Shown here: positions 33,805-42,815 of the stretch, piece after piece
Layout: each line of letters begins with the position of its first letter
Numbering within the stretch: the first letter of the stretch is position 1
NCBI GenBank assembly: GCA_900549485.1
Contig: UROG01000005.1
Location: 15,808-79,807, forward strand
Length of the DNA: 64,000 nt
Direction: 5' to 3'
DNA from: an uncultured Eubacteriales bacterium
Lineage (GTDB): Bacteria > Bacillota > Clostridia > Oscillospirales > Oscillospiraceae
Translations under genes and position numbers: made by a program
The notes under the pieces: model-generated
What the model was told of the DNA's origin: nothing
The model's input: only the letters and a program-made list of their open reading frames with translations
The model's database searches: none

Positions 33805-35272
33805 ATGCTTTCCTGTTTTCTATATCGGCGCAGATACGTTTGAACTCGTCTTCGTCGAGCTTGTAATGCCTGCAATAAAGCTTGTAGCTTACATACATGA
33901 AAAGAAACGGGATAACGGTTATGAACAGGAGCATCCCGATTTTCTGGATATCCTGCACCTGCAAAAGCACATCGCCGATTTTCAGAAGCTTTGCTTCCTC
34001 CGTTATCGCGCCTAAGCTCGCTTCGCTTTCAAAAGATGATATCTGGTTTGTGTAATTCATGACGCCGAGGATTATATAGCTGAGATTGACTATTGCAACA
34101 CATATCGCGCTTGCAAGCTTTGTGACAAAGGGACGCACGGAAGCGATAATGGCGTCGTTTCTCTCCCCGTGAAGATACTCGTTGTACTCAACCGTATTAA
34201 GAATGGAGATCATCATGATAAGATAGTACGCGTAAAAACCGAAGTTTGCACCCATATAGCCGATAGTAAAGAGATAGAATTTGACGCTGCCGGATGGGGC
34301 AAAAGTACCAACAAGGAACATAAGGAGATATCCCGCTCCGGAAACATAGAGCATTTTTTTCATGAAATCCTTTCGGGATGTCTTTTTTGCGATTGCCGGA
34401 TAGAAGATCATAAGGAATGCCGTCGGGATCATGCCGAGCATTGTAAACATTCCCCAGAAGCCGCCCGAGTATCCATATTCAAAATATACATACATCTGCC
34501 CGATGCCGTTGAGACAGATGTTCTGTCCTATCTCCTGAAGCAGGAAAATAACCGCGATCCAGATAAGCTGGTCGTTATTTTTGATCACGTCTATTATTTT
34601 CTTGAGTCCCACAGAAGGAACCGGCTCTTTTTCGTAAGACCTGTCTTCACGCACGCCGAATATCGTAAAGCAGAGGAACAGCGGAGCGAGAATGACAATA
34701 ACAAGCGAGACCTTTCCGTATGCATAGGCGGTGCTGCCGCCTATTGCCGTTGCACCGACCGTGAAAACCGGAATGAGCACCGAGGCAAGAGTGCCGCCTA
34801 TGCCGGCAAAGAGGTTGGTGCGGGAGGTGAATTTATCGCGTATATGTGAATCCGTGCCGAGGGATGGGACCATGCCCCAATAGGATATATCATGCATGGT
34901 GTATGTAATGGAATAACAGAAGTACATAATGCCGAAAAACCAGATGAAGCCCCAGCCGGTAAGCTTTGTGTTGAACATGGCGTACACAACTATCGAGGTT
35001 GTGACGATGCCGATGACAAGCCACGGTTTGAACTTGCCCCACTTTGTCCTGGTCCGGTCGATTATATTGCCCATAATCGGATCGTTAAGCGCGTCGAATA
35101 CCCTTGCACCGACCATTATCGCCGTGATCGCGGCAAGCATTTTCGCGTCAAGCTGCCGTGTAAACAATATATACGTCAGCAGGTAGCTTGTAAAAAGCTG
35201 ATATACCATATCACGCCCGACAGTGCCGAGCGGAAACATGATGAGATTTTTCTTTATCCTTTTTTCATCCAT
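33803..35272 (-). CDS. GPH-family (MelB-type) sugar:cation symporter
   Basis: A 489-residue transporter with twelve hydrophobic segments. GARVFDALNDPIMGNIID and RTRTKWGKFKPWLVIG are the cation-site and loop signatures of the glycoside-pentoside-hexuronide family. It lacks the C-terminal EIIA-like domain of LacS. It converges on the GH36/GH1 genes, so uptake of galactosides or glucosides for those hydrolases is a fair inference. Confidence 0.92.
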   Translation of the reverse strand: MDEKRIKKNLIMFPLGTVGRDMVYQLFTSYLLTYILFTRQLDAKMLAAITAIMVGARVFDALNDPIMGNIIDRTRTKWGKFKPWLVIGIVTTSIVVYAMFNTKLTGWGFIWFFGIMYFCYSITYTMHDISYWGMVPSLGTDSHIRDKFTSRTNLFAGIGGTLASVLIPVFTVGATAIGGSTAYAYGKVSLVIVILAPLFLCFTIFGVREDRSYEKEPVPSVGLKKIIDVIKNNDQLIWIAVIFLLQEIGQNICLNGIGQMYVYFEYGYSGGFWGMFTMLGMIPTAFLMIFYPAIAKKTSRKDFMKKMLYVSGAGYLLMFLVGTFAPSGSVKFYLFTIGYMGANFGFYAYYLIMMISILNTVEYNEYLHGERNDAIIASVRPFVTKLASAICVAIVNLSYIILGVMNYTNQISSFESEASLGAITEEAKLLKIGDVLLQVQDIQKIGMLLFITVIPFLFMYVSYKLYCRHYKLDEDEFKRICADIENRKA

Positions 35273-35458
35273 GACAAAGCTCCTTGAATAATTTGTTCAT
35301 TGATATCCGTGCTTGTCAAGACTCCGTACTCTTGAGAGAAGCTCTCATACTGATAAAAGCCCTTGACTGTATAAAGTAAGTTTATCACATTTCCGTGCAA
35401 TAATAAAGAAAAATATGAATTTTTTATTAAGACTCCATGAAAAATATTAATTTCTATA

Positions 35459-35487
35459 TTGACAAATTTTCACCTCTGTGCTATTGT
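35459..35487 (+). promoter_or_regulatory. sigma-A promoter of the YtrA-type operon
   Basis: TTGACA (35459-35464) and TATTGT (35482-35487) with a 17-base spacer. The -10 is inside the left arm of the large inverted repeat, and the expected start (about 35494) is at its centre. Confidence 0.7.
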
Positions 35488-35522
35488 ATTAACCGCTTAA
35501 TACAATAGCACAGAGGTGAAAA
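35467..35522. promoter_or_regulatory. perfect 26-bp inverted repeat, probable operator
   Basis: The arm 35467-35492 is the exact complement of 35497-35522, separated only by CCGC. It covers the -10, the start site and the ribosome-binding site AGAGGTG of the regulator gene. Because transcription starts near the centre, it would act as DNA, not as an RNA hairpin. It is the expected autoregulatory site of the YtrA-type repressor. Confidence 0.85.
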
Positions 35523-35523
35523 A

Positions 35524-35901
35524 ATGAATTGGCAATTTGACGGCAACCTCCCTATATACACACAGATAGTGTATAAATACAGGCTTGCCATCGCATCGGG
35601 GGAGCTTAAACCGGGTGAAAAGCTTGCGGCAGTCAGGGATATTGCGTTTCAGGCCGGCGTAAACCCCAATACCATGCAGCGCGCCTTTCAGGAGCTTGAA
35701 CGGCTTGGACTTGTATTTACCCAACGAAGCAGCGGAAGATTTGTTACGGAGGATATGGATGTGATATCGGAAACACGCGAAAAGCTTGCGGAGGAATTTG
35801 TGAGCGGATTTCTCAAATCCATGTCGGACTTGGGGCTTGGGAGAGAACAGATTATTGAAATGATAAAAGAGGAGAGGGAAGAAAACAATGGCAATTCTTG
35901 A
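35524..35901 (+). CDS. GntR family regulator, YtrA subfamily
   Basis: A 125-residue repressor: winged helix in residues 1-70 (NWQFDGNLPIYTQIVYKYRL, GVNPNTMQRAFQELERLGLV) and a short helical C-terminal dimerisation part, the YtrA layout without a large effector domain. It directly precedes an ABC ATPase gene (14-bp overlap) and a permease gene. YtrA-type regulators usually control such exporters in response to cell-envelope stress or antibiotics. The 26-bp inverted repeat at its promoter is the likely binding site. Confidence 0.93.
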   Translation: MNWQFDGNLPIYTQIVYKYRLAIASGELKPGEKLAAVRDIAFQAGVNPNTMQRAFQELERLGLVFTQRSSGRFVTEDMDVISETREKLAEEFVSGFLKSMSDLGLGREQIIEMIKEEREENNGNS

Positions 35902-36592
35902 ATGCAGCGGTCTTACCAAGAGATACGGAGCAAAGACCGCGCTTGACGGTTTCAGCGTAAAAATCGAGCCGGGAAAAATCGTCGGACTATTAGGGCCGAA
36001 CGGGAGCGGAAAGACAACGCTCTTAAAGCTTGCAAACGGACTACTGACGCCGAATGGCGGCGAAGTACTCATCAACGGTGAAAAACCGGGCGTTGAAAGC
36101 AAGAAAATCACAAGTTATCTGCCTGACAGGAATTATTTGCCCGATTGGATGAACTTTGATAAACTTGCGGACTTTTTTGAAGATTTCTATTCCGATTTTG
36201 ACCGCACACGAGCGGAGGATATGATCTCAAGGCTTGATCTTGACAGAAAGATGTCCATCCATCAGATGTCAAAAGGCACCAAGGAAAAGGTTCAGCTTAT
36301 AATGACGATGAGCCGCAGGGCAAAGCTTTACCTGCTGGACGAACCGATCGGTGGTGTTGACCCTGCCACAAGGGATTATATTCTTGAGACAATTATAAGA
36401 AACTACGACAGCGAAGCATCCGTCGTTATCTCTACGCATCTTATATCGGATGTTGAGAAGATCCTGGATGACGCAATATTTATTAATGAAGGAAAAATGG
36501 TTCTCTGCTCATCTGTTGACGAGATACGGGAACAGCATAACAAGAGCGTGGACGAGTATTTCAGGGAGGTATTCAGATGCTGGGAAAATTGA
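35888..36592 (+). CDS. ABC transporter ATP-binding protein (YtrB-like)
   Basis: A 234-residue ATPase with Walker A LLGPNGSGKTTLLKLANG, signature HQMSKGTKEKVQLIMTMS (degenerate LSGGQ, typical for this exporter group), Walker B LYLLDEPIGGVDPATRDY and an H-loop STHLISDVEKI. It energises the permease encoded next and overlaps both neighbours, so the three genes form a tight operon. Substrate unknown. Confidence 0.92.
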   Translation: MAILECSGLTKRYGAKTALDGFSVKIEPGKIVGLLGPNGSGKTTLLKLANGLLTPNGGEVLINGEKPGVESKKITSYLPDRNYLPDWMNFDKLADFFEDFYSDFDRTRAEDMISRLDLDRKMSIHQMSKGTKEKVQLIMTMSRRAKLYLLDEPIGGVDPATRDYILETIIRNYDSEASVVISTHLISDVEKILDDAIFINEGKMVLCSSVDEIREQHNKSVDEYFREVFRCWEN

Positions 36593-37413
36593 TCAAGCAC
36601 GAATTCAGGGCAACAGGGAGAATAATGCTCCCTATGCTGGGCGCGGTTCTCGTGCTTTCGCCCTTTGCGGGGCTGGTAATTGCAGGCTTTGATAAAGAAA
36701 GCTTTGAGGGCGTTTTCAAATTCCTCGGCGGTATATTTGTGGGGCTGTTCTTTATGGCGGTCGCGGCAATTTGTATAACCTCGTTTATTATAATGATACG
36801 CCGGTTTTACAGCAATCTGCTCCGGGATGAAGGCTATCTTATGTTTACCCTTCCGGTAAGCACGCACGCTCTTGTCTGGTCCAAGCTTATTGTCTCGTTC
36901 GTCTGGTTTGTTGTCACCGCTGCCGCAAGCGCGATTTTTATGGTCATAGTCGCCATGGTGAGCTATGCGGTACCGGATCTATCAAGCGTCAGGCTTTTTG
37001 TGAACGACATAGTAACGCTTGTCGGCGGATGGAATATCGTTCTGTATACGATTGAGGGAGTGATCTGCCTGTTTTTGGTATCATGCTCAGTATGTCTGCA
37101 TTTTTATGGCGCTATGGCTCTTGGACACAGCTTTTCAAGCCACAGAATGCTTCTCAGCATTTGCTTCTATGTAGCGCTTGAAATTGCCGTAACATGGCTT
37201 TTCTTCCTTGCAATGCAGCTTTTCAGATACAATCTTCTGGATCCGCTGTCAAATATGCTCAATACATTGGTAGACGGAATGACATTGCAGCGTGAATACG
37301 TCATGGTTCCTCATATTATGTTTTTTGCGGCGGGACTTTATTTTGCCGTTATCTCGGCTCTGTACTATATTCCCACTATTCTCCCGCTGAAAAAATGCCT
37401 TAATATAAGCTGA
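36577..37413 (+). CDS. ABC transporter permease
   Basis: A 278-residue protein with six hydrophobic segments. A cytoplasmic stretch, NLLRDEGYLMFTLPVSTHAL, is shared by many clostridial permeases of this group. It is presumably the membrane half of the exporter with the preceding ATPase, and it is followed by a GC-rich terminator. Confidence 0.85.
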   Translation: MLGKLIKHEFRATGRIMLPMLGAVLVLSPFAGLVIAGFDKESFEGVFKFLGGIFVGLFFMAVAAICITSFIIMIRRFYSNLLRDEGYLMFTLPVSTHALVWSKLIVSFVWFVVTAAASAIFMVIVAMVSYAVPDLSSVRLFVNDIVTLVGGWNIVLYTIEGVICLFLVSCSVCLHFYGAMALGHSFSSHRMLLSICFYVALEIAVTWLFFLAMQLFRYNLLDPLSNMLNTLVDGMTLQREYVMVPHIMFFAAGLYFAVISALYYIPTILPLKKCLNIS

Positions 37414-37417
37414 AAAA

Positions 37418-37448
37418 CGGCGGCTCAAACGAGCCGCCGGATTCTTTT
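37418..37448 (+). terminator. terminator of the YtrA-type operon
   Basis: CGGCGGCTC-AAAC-GAGCCGCCG, a 9-bp GC stem, then GATTCTTTTA. Confidence 0.8.
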
Positions 37449-37519
37449 ATGGAACAAATAGGTATATTGGCCGTCATAAATATATATCCGGCAAATATAT
37501 CACGAAAGGAACTGATGTA

Positions 37520-38245
37520 ATGAAAGGAACGTACAGAAGGCATATTATTTTATTGCTGAGCGCAATTCTTGTTTTTTCCCTTTGCGGTGCGACTGCCTAT
37601 GCTGCAGTGGAGGTCGAGCTGAATGACGCCGACAGAAAAGCCGCTCTCGACAGCGCCCAAAACGCCCTTGACGAGCTGTATGAGCTTGGAATGCTGAGCG
37701 TCCGCCACACTATTGCAGCAAGAGAAAACGATGTTATCACCATAGAGGAGGAGCGTATCGGCTTTTTTGACAGAATAATTCCGGCTTGCTACTATGTTAA
37801 CTGCCCCACGGAAGAGGGAAATTGGGTTTCTATCAACGTAGACAAGGAAACAGGAAAAGCTTTAAAATGCTCGATCGATATAGCTGCGCAGGACAGCGAC
37901 GAAAAGCTTGACAGGGAGCCGCTGGACATGGGAAATGGCGCTAAATATTATTATGACAGTTTTGACAGAATCATGCGTGAAGACATGACGCTGGATGAAT
38001 ACTGCGCATTGCTCAATAACTATTGGGGCTTCGACGGCTATACGATAAGCGGCACCAAATATGCGGATTACGGTTATGACACCGAAGCGCCCGCAGGCGA
38101 TACGCTTATCAAAGATCTGATGGACGAGCCTTTCGTCACGGTCTATTTTGACGGCGACCAGGACGGTGTCCCGATGTTCATCGAAGGCGTCGTCTTCCCA
38201 GGCACAAATCACTTTTCCTTTGGATATGCCCATATGGTCGGATAA
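37520..38245 (+). CDS. secreted protein of unknown function
   Basis: A 241-residue protein with a clear signal peptide (positively charged start KGTYRRHIILLLSAILVFSL and cleavage after about residue 28, AYA). The mature part is acidic and begins with a helical stretch DRKAALDSAQNALDELYELG. It then has a domain that resembles the fold of propeptide/peptidase-inhibitor (PepSY-like) modules in length and beta content. I do not recognise it. It is flanked by terminators on both sides, so it is monocistronic. Confidence 0.7.
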   Translation: MKGTYRRHIILLLSAILVFSLCGATAYAAVEVELNDADRKAALDSAQNALDELYELGMLSVRHTIAARENDVITIEEERIGFFDRIIPACYYVNCPTEEGNWVSINVDKETGKALKCSIDIAAQDSDEKLDREPLDMGNGAKYYYDSFDRIMREDMTLDEYCALLNNYWGFDGYTISGTKYADYGYDTEAPAGDTLIKDLMDEPFVTVYFDGDQDGVPMFIEGVVFPGTNHFSFGYAHMVG

Positions 38246-38260
38246 AAAGTAAATAAAACC

Positions 38261-38300
38261 AAGTCCGGTAAGCAGCACGGCTTACCGGACTTACTTTTTT
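38261..38300 (+). terminator. intrinsic terminator
   Basis: AAGTCCGGTAAGC pairs with GCTTACCGGACTT (13 bp), followed by ACTTTTTT. Confidence 0.92.
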
Positions 38301-38455
38301 CATTATCCTCAGCCTTTCGTAGAAGGTACGAAAAAATAAAGCAAGCTTAAAAGCCGTTGAAACAGTCGTAAAAAGGCATAAATGCCGCAGTTCATAGCCC
38401 TTCGGTATTTTATTTGCACAAGGCGGCATAGAATCTATCAAAAGGAGTGATCGGT

Positions 38456-39223
38456 TTGATAGATTTCAGAAGATTGTTGAAACGCAGCAGAAAATTGCTC
38501 TCTGCCATTGGATTGATATTGATAGTCGTTGTCATCTTCGGTTTGGTCAATAATCCGAAGATAATAGGCGTCTCGGCGGTAAACAGAAGTCTGCCGGTTT
38601 ACAGCGTACAGCGTGAGGATAAGGTGGTCGCTATAAGCTTTGACGCGGCATGGGGTAATGAGGACACAAAAACACTCATAGACATTCTTGAAAAATACGG
38701 CGTGAAAACAACATTTTTCGTAGTCGGGGATTGGGTCAAGAAATACCCGGAATCCGTAAAACAGCTTGCGGCGGCAGGGCACGAGGTGATGAACCATTCC
38801 TCGAGCCACGCACATTTTTCAAAGCTCAGCGAAATGGAAATCGTATCGGACATAGAAGCATGTAATGAGCTTATCATGGCGCAGACAGGCGTAAAGCCGA
38901 CGCTTTTCAGATGTCCATACGGGGAATATGATGACCATGTTATCGAGGCGGTAAAATCAATGGGTATGACGGCTATCCAATGGAGCGTTGACAGCCTTGA
39001 TTGGAAAGATCTCTCAGCGCGGGAGATACAGAGCCGAGTGCTGAAAAAGATCCAGCCGGGAAGCATCGTGCTTTTCCATAACGCGGCAAAGCATACCCCC
39101 GAAGCTCTTCCGGGAATCCTTGGTGCGCTCCAGAACGACGGATATACCATTGTACCCATATCGCAGATACTGCTCCAGGGCAGCTACATAATAGACCACA
39201 CCGGAAAACAGTGCCCCGCCTGA
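38456..39223 (+). CDS. pdaB: polysaccharide deacetylase, PdaB-like sporulation protein
   Basis: A 255-residue protein with one N-terminal membrane anchor (about residues 15-33) and a NodB domain. Motif 1 is AISFDAAWGNEDT (only the first Asp of the usual pair, as in the PdaB group), motif 2 is NHSSSHAH with the metal His residues, then RCPYGEYD and PGSIVLFHNA. PdaB-type proteins are needed for stable spores, while the exact substrate is uncertain. TTG at 38456 is nine bases after AAAGGAG, whereas the GTG used by the longer frame touches that site. GGTATT (38404) and CATAGAAT (38427), 17 apart, resemble a mother-cell sigma-E promoter. Confidence 0.85.
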   Translation: MIDFRRLLKRSRKLLSAIGLILIVVVIFGLVNNPKIIGVSAVNRSLPVYSVQREDKVVAISFDAAWGNEDTKTLIDILEKYGVKTTFFVVGDWVKKYPESVKQLAAAGHEVMNHSSSHAHFSKLSEMEIVSDIEACNELIMAQTGVKPTLFRCPYGEYDDHVIEAVKSMGMTAIQWSVDSLDWKDLSAREIQSRVLKKIQPGSIVLFHNAAKHTPEALPGILGALQNDGYTIVPISQILLQGSYIIDHTGKQCPA

Positions 39224-39280
39224 AATGCCGCCGGAAAACAATCAGACTTTCCGGTATGTTCAGTGAAAAGCATTACATTC

Positions 39281-39370
39281 TTGTAAATAAAAAACTCCTG
39301 TGGTAAAATATACGGCAGCAGTGCATAATGCGGCTGCATATGCCGCTTTGCCGCGCTTTGCGCTGCTGTC
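39281..39370 (+). promoter_or_regulatory. promoter and structured leader of the sugar transferase gene
   Basis: TTGTAA (39281-39286) and TAAAAT (39304-39309) are 17 bases apart. The first transcribed bases fold: CAGCAGTGC (39316-39324) with GCGCTGCTG (39360-39368), enclosing GCGGC/GCCGC (39330-39346). The hairpin ends 27 bp before the start codon and may stabilise the message or attenuate it. Confidence 0.6.
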
Positions 39371-39394
39371 TTAAAAAATACCGCAGGAGTTAAT

Positions 39395-40021
39395 ATGTAT
39401 AAACGGTTTATAAAGAGATTTCTGGATGTTGTTTTGTCCGCTGTGGGGATCATTGTGCTGCTCATACCAATGGGGATAATTTCACTTGTTATAAAAGCGG
39501 AGGATCCTGGTCCGGCTATGTTCACGCAGAAGAGAGTCGGACTGCATAAAAGGCTTTTCAAGCTTTATAAATTCCGTTCCATGAAAATGTCCACCCCGCA
39601 TGACGTTCCGACGCACCTGCTGGAAAATCCCGAACAGTATCTTCTTAAATGCGGAAAGACACTCAGGCGCCTCAGTATTGACGAGCTGCCTCAGCTGTTC
39701 AATATCTTTATCGGGGATATGTCCGTTATCGGACCGCGTCCCGCTCTCTGGAATCAGGATGATCTGGTCGCGGAAAGGGACAAGTACGGGGCAAACGATG
39801 TTAAACCCGGCCTTACCGGCTGGGCGCAGATCAACGGCAGGGATGAGCTTGAAATTCCTGTCAAAGCACGGCTTGACGGCGAATATGTAGAAAAACTGTC
39901 GTTCCTGTTTGACTGTCGCTGCTTTTTCGGAACCATCGGAAAGGTTTTAAAAAGCGACGGTGTTGTGGAAGGCGGAACAGGAGAGCTTAAAAAGCTGAGT
40001 AATGAAAAAACAGCGGATTGA
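39395..40021 (+). CDS. phosphoglycosyl transferase (undecaprenyl-phosphate sugar-1-phosphate transferase)
   Basis: A 208-residue monotopic enzyme: re-entrant membrane helix in residues 12-32, then MFTQKRVGLHKRLFKLYKFRSM, the catalytic Asp-Glu in RRLSIDELPQL, SVIGPRPALW and PGLTGWAQINGRDE. It starts surface polysaccharide or glycan synthesis by loading a sugar phosphate on undecaprenyl phosphate. It stands alone, without a polysaccharide cluster nearby, so the product is unknown. Confidence 0.93.
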   Translation: MYKRFIKRFLDVVLSAVGIIVLLIPMGIISLVIKAEDPGPAMFTQKRVGLHKRLFKLYKFRSMKMSTPHDVPTHLLENPEQYLLKCGKTLRRLSIDELPQLFNIFIGDMSVIGPRPALWNQDDLVAERDKYGANDVKPGLTGWAQINGRDELEIPVKARLDGEYVEKLSFLFDCRCFFGTIGKVLKSDGVVEGGTGELKKLSNEKTAD

Positions 40022-40136
40022 TTTCCGGTTTATTTATAAAAAATACTTTATTTTTTACTGGGAATGTGTTATGTTAACTTATCAGAAAACGTATCTGTAA
40101 TGATACGTTCAAAAAGAGTGAGGTTATTTTTTATAG

Positions 40137-41015
40137 ATGAGAAAAATAATTTCTTTTATCCTGTGTATGGCGGCGGTTTTCTGCCTGTCTGTCAGCGCGG
40201 CGGCGGATAATACTTCAAGCAGGGCGGTCATAGGGGCTGATCTTACAAGCGAACAGACGATGCTTATGTATCAGGCTTTCGGCGTGCCGCAGGGGAGCGT
40301 CATAGAGCTCAGGCTTACCAATGCGGAAGAGCGCCAGTATCTTGAAGGCTATGTCGCCTCATCCGTGATCGGGACACGCTCAATATCATGTGTGTATGTG
40401 GAGCTGCTTGCGCAGGGAAGCGGGATGAACGTCACAACAAGCAATATTACATGGTGCACCGGAGATATGTATTCAAATGCGCTTGCGACCGCCGGCATAA
40501 CAGATGCCAGAATAATTGTTGCGGCGCCTTTTCCCGTAAGCGGAACGGCCGCCCTTGCCGGCGTATATAAGGCATATGAGGATATTACCGGACAGGCGCT
40601 TAACAGTCAGGCTAAGGACGCCGGTACGCAGGAGCTGACTGTTACCGGAGAGCTTGCAAAGGATATAGGCAGTTCTGATTCCTCGTCGATAGTACAGGAA
40701 TTGAAGCTGATGCTCAGCGAGACGCAGAAAATGTCCGACGCGGAATTGAGAAGCGCGATCACCGCCGTTGCCTCGCATTACCGTGTCTCACTCACGGAAA
40801 CGCAGATTGGCCAGCTTGTTTCACTCTGCCGCACTCTGGAAAAGCTTGATCCGGTCTCCCTCAAGGATAAAGTTACAGATGTACAGGGAACGCTGGATAA
40901 GGTATCCGATGCAAAGGATCAGGTTGTCGGCTTTGTTCAGACGCTGAAAAATTTAATTGTATCGGTTCAGGGATTTTTTGAAAAAATGCAATCGATACTC
41001 AACAATTTCGGATAA
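40137..41015 (+). CDS. DUF1002 (YpuA-like) secreted protein
   Basis: A 292-residue protein with a signal peptide (residues 1-23, ending AAA) and a DUF1002 body: VIGADLTSEQTMLMYQAFGV, SCVYVELLAQGSGMNVTT and VSGTAALAGVYKAYEDITG. The C-terminal third is helical. Function unknown, although relatives occur near the cell surface of Firmicutes. A palindrome, AACGTATC/GATACGTT (40088-40109), lies in the leader. The gene has a terminator directly after it. Confidence 0.85.
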   Translation: MRKIISFILCMAAVFCLSVSAAADNTSSRAVIGADLTSEQTMLMYQAFGVPQGSVIELRLTNAEERQYLEGYVASSVIGTRSISCVYVELLAQGSGMNVTTSNITWCTGDMYSNALATAGITDARIIVAAPFPVSGTAALAGVYKAYEDITGQALNSQAKDAGTQELTVTGELAKDIGSSDSSSIVQELKLMLSETQKMSDAELRSAITAVASHYRVSLTETQIGQLVSLCRTLEKLDPVSLKDKVTDVQGTLDKVSDAKDQVVGFVQTLKNLIVSVQGFFEKMQSILNNFG

Positions 41016-41021
41016 AGCAGG

Positions 41022-41054
41022 TTCCCGGAAAAGTCTGCCGGGAATCTCTTTTTA
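41022..41054 (+). terminator. intrinsic terminator
   Basis: TTCCCGG pairs with CCGGGAA, then TCTCTTTTT. Confidence 0.8.
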
Positions 41055-41127
41055 GCGTGAGCTTTCTGTACGCTTGTACTTGAACACCGAATATACGTTA
41101 TATGCTTAAACTTGATACGGAGAAATG

Positions 41128-42108
41128 ATGTCTAAAAGATTTTTTGCCTTTTTCCTTATATTTTGTCTCACATTTTCCGTTGCGGGATGTGCAAAGGAAA
41201 GCCCGCCTCCAGGTAATGACGGGCTCAATATCGTTGCAACTGTTTTTCCGGCCTATGATTTTGCACGGGAGATTGCAGGGGAATATGCCAATATTACCTT
41301 ACTTATCCCGCCAGGGACCGAAATACACGGGTTTGAGCCTACACCGCAGGATGTTATCAGAATCCAAAACTGTGATCTGCTTATATGCAACGGCGGAGAG
41401 AGTGAGGCCTGGCTCGAGGAAATTCTCGGCGGTATAGACTGGGAAATACCCACTGTGCGGATGATGGACTGCGTTGAAACCGTTGAGGAGGAAACCAAAG
41501 AGGGAATGCAGGAGGCCGGACATGCCCATGCTCATGAAGGCGGGGAGCACGGGCACGATAAAGAAAGCAAGCACGAAAAGGAGTTTGACGAGCATGTATG
41601 GTCATCTCCGGTAAATGCGGCGCTGATATGCAGCGAAATATGCCGCGCCGTATGCGCCGCGGATAAAAGCAATGCATCGGCCTATATAAAAAACAGCGGC
41701 AGATTCATCTCTGAGCTGAATGAGCTTGACAGCAGGATACGCACGATCGTCGAAAACGCATCGTGCAGAACCGTGATATTCGCCGATAGATTTCCGGTGA
41801 GGTATTTTGTTGAGGAATATGGACTTGACTACTACGCTGCGTTTCCGGGGTGCGCAGAGGATACCGAGCCTTCCGCAAAAACGGTCGCTTTCCTCATTGA
41901 CAGAGTACGTGAATATAATATACCTGCTGTGTTTTATATAGAGTTTTCAAATGAAAAAATGGCCGATATCATATGCGAGGATACGGGCTGCAAAAAGCTG
42001 GTCTTCTACTCGTGCCAGAACATAAGTGCGAAGGAGTTCGCTTCCGGCGTAACGTATCTGGATCTTATGAATGTGAACGCGGACAACCTCAGGGAGGCTT
42101 TAGGCTGA
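41128..42108 (+). CDS. znuA: zinc/manganese ABC transporter substrate-binding lipoprotein
   Basis: A 326-residue cluster-A-I binding protein. The signal sequence ends in the lipobox VAGC, so it is anchored to the outer membrane face. A His/acid-rich flexible loop (HAHAHEGGEHGHDKESKH) sits between metal-ligand regions, a feature of zinc binders. IPPGTEIHGFEPTPQD and DEHVWSSPVNA give the metal-ligand His residues. Of two adjacent ATGs the second, five bases after ACGGAG, is used. It leads a three-gene ABC operon. Zinc is more likely than manganese because of the loop. Confidence 0.88.
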   Translation: MSKRFFAFFLIFCLTFSVAGCAKESPPPGNDGLNIVATVFPAYDFAREIAGEYANITLLIPPGTEIHGFEPTPQDVIRIQNCDLLICNGGESEAWLEEILGGIDWEIPTVRMMDCVETVEEETKEGMQEAGHAHAHEGGEHGHDKESKHEKEFDEHVWSSPVNAALICSEICRAVCAADKSNASAYIKNSGRFISELNELDSRIRTIVENASCRTVIFADRFPVRYFVEEYGLDYYAAFPGCAEDTEPSAKTVAFLIDRVREYNIPAVFYIEFSNEKMADIICEDTGCKKLVFYSCQNISAKEFASGVTYLDLMNVNADNLREALG

Positions 42109-42815
42109 TGGCTTTGATGAAATGTGAAAACCTCTCCTTTGCATACGACGGGAAAACCGTTCTTGAAGGAGTAAACTTTGAAATAAATGCCGGGGATTAC
42201 CTGTGTATCGTCGGAGAAAACGGCTCAGGTAAATCCACGCTCGTAAAGGGGCTTTTGGGACTTAAAGCACCGTCCGACGGTAAAATAATTCACGGTGACG
42301 GACTTAAAGCAACGGAGATCGGCTATCTCCCTCAGCAGACGCAGATGCAGAGGGATTTTCCGGCAAGCGTAAATGAAGTTGTGCTCTCCGGCTGCCTCAA
42401 CAGTCTCGGCTCACGTTTCGGATACGGCAAAAAGGAACGTGAGCTCGCACGCTTTAATATGGAGCGTATGGGCATTGAAAATCTCGGAGAAGAGAGCTAT
42501 CACTCTCTTTCCGGCGGTCAACAGCAGCGCGTCCTTCTTGCTCGCGCACTTTGCGCGACAAAAAAGCTCCTCCTGCTTGACGAACCGGTTACGGGGCTTG
42601 ACCCGATAGCAACAGGAGAGATGTACAACCTTATCAAACTTGTAAACCTCTGTGACAATATTTCCGTTATCATGGTGTCGCACGATATCCATGAGGCCGT
42701 CAGATATGCCACAAAGATCCTGCATTTAGGGCATAAGCAGCTCTTCTTCGGCACCTCGGCAGAGTACCGCGAAAGCGACATTGCCCGCAGATTTCTGGGA
42801 GTGAACAGGGTATGA
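42108..42815 (+). CDS. znuC: zinc/manganese ABC transporter ATP-binding protein
   Basis: A 235-residue ATPase with Walker A IVGENGSGKSTLVKGLLG, signature LSGGQQQRVLLARAL and Walker B KLLLLDEPVTGLDPIA. The ATG shares its A with the znuA stop (TGATG) and has GGGAGG ten bases before it. The much longer upstream frame reads through znuA and is rejected. Confidence 0.92.
   Translation: MALMKCENLSFAYDGKTVLEGVNFEINAGDYLCIVGENGSGKSTLVKGLLGLKAPSDGKIIHGDGLKATEIGYLPQQTQMQRDFPASVNEVVLSGCLNSLGSRFGYGKKERELARFNMERMGIENLGEESYHSLSGGQQQRVLLARALCATKKLLLLDEPVTGLDPIATGEMYNLIKLVNLCDNISVIMVSHDIHEAVRYATKILHLGHKQLFFGTSAEYRESDIARRFLGVNRV

Noticed and set aside
41973..42107. Extended N terminus for the znu ATPase
   Set aside because: The extra codons lie inside znuA in another frame, and ATPase homology starts at 42108.
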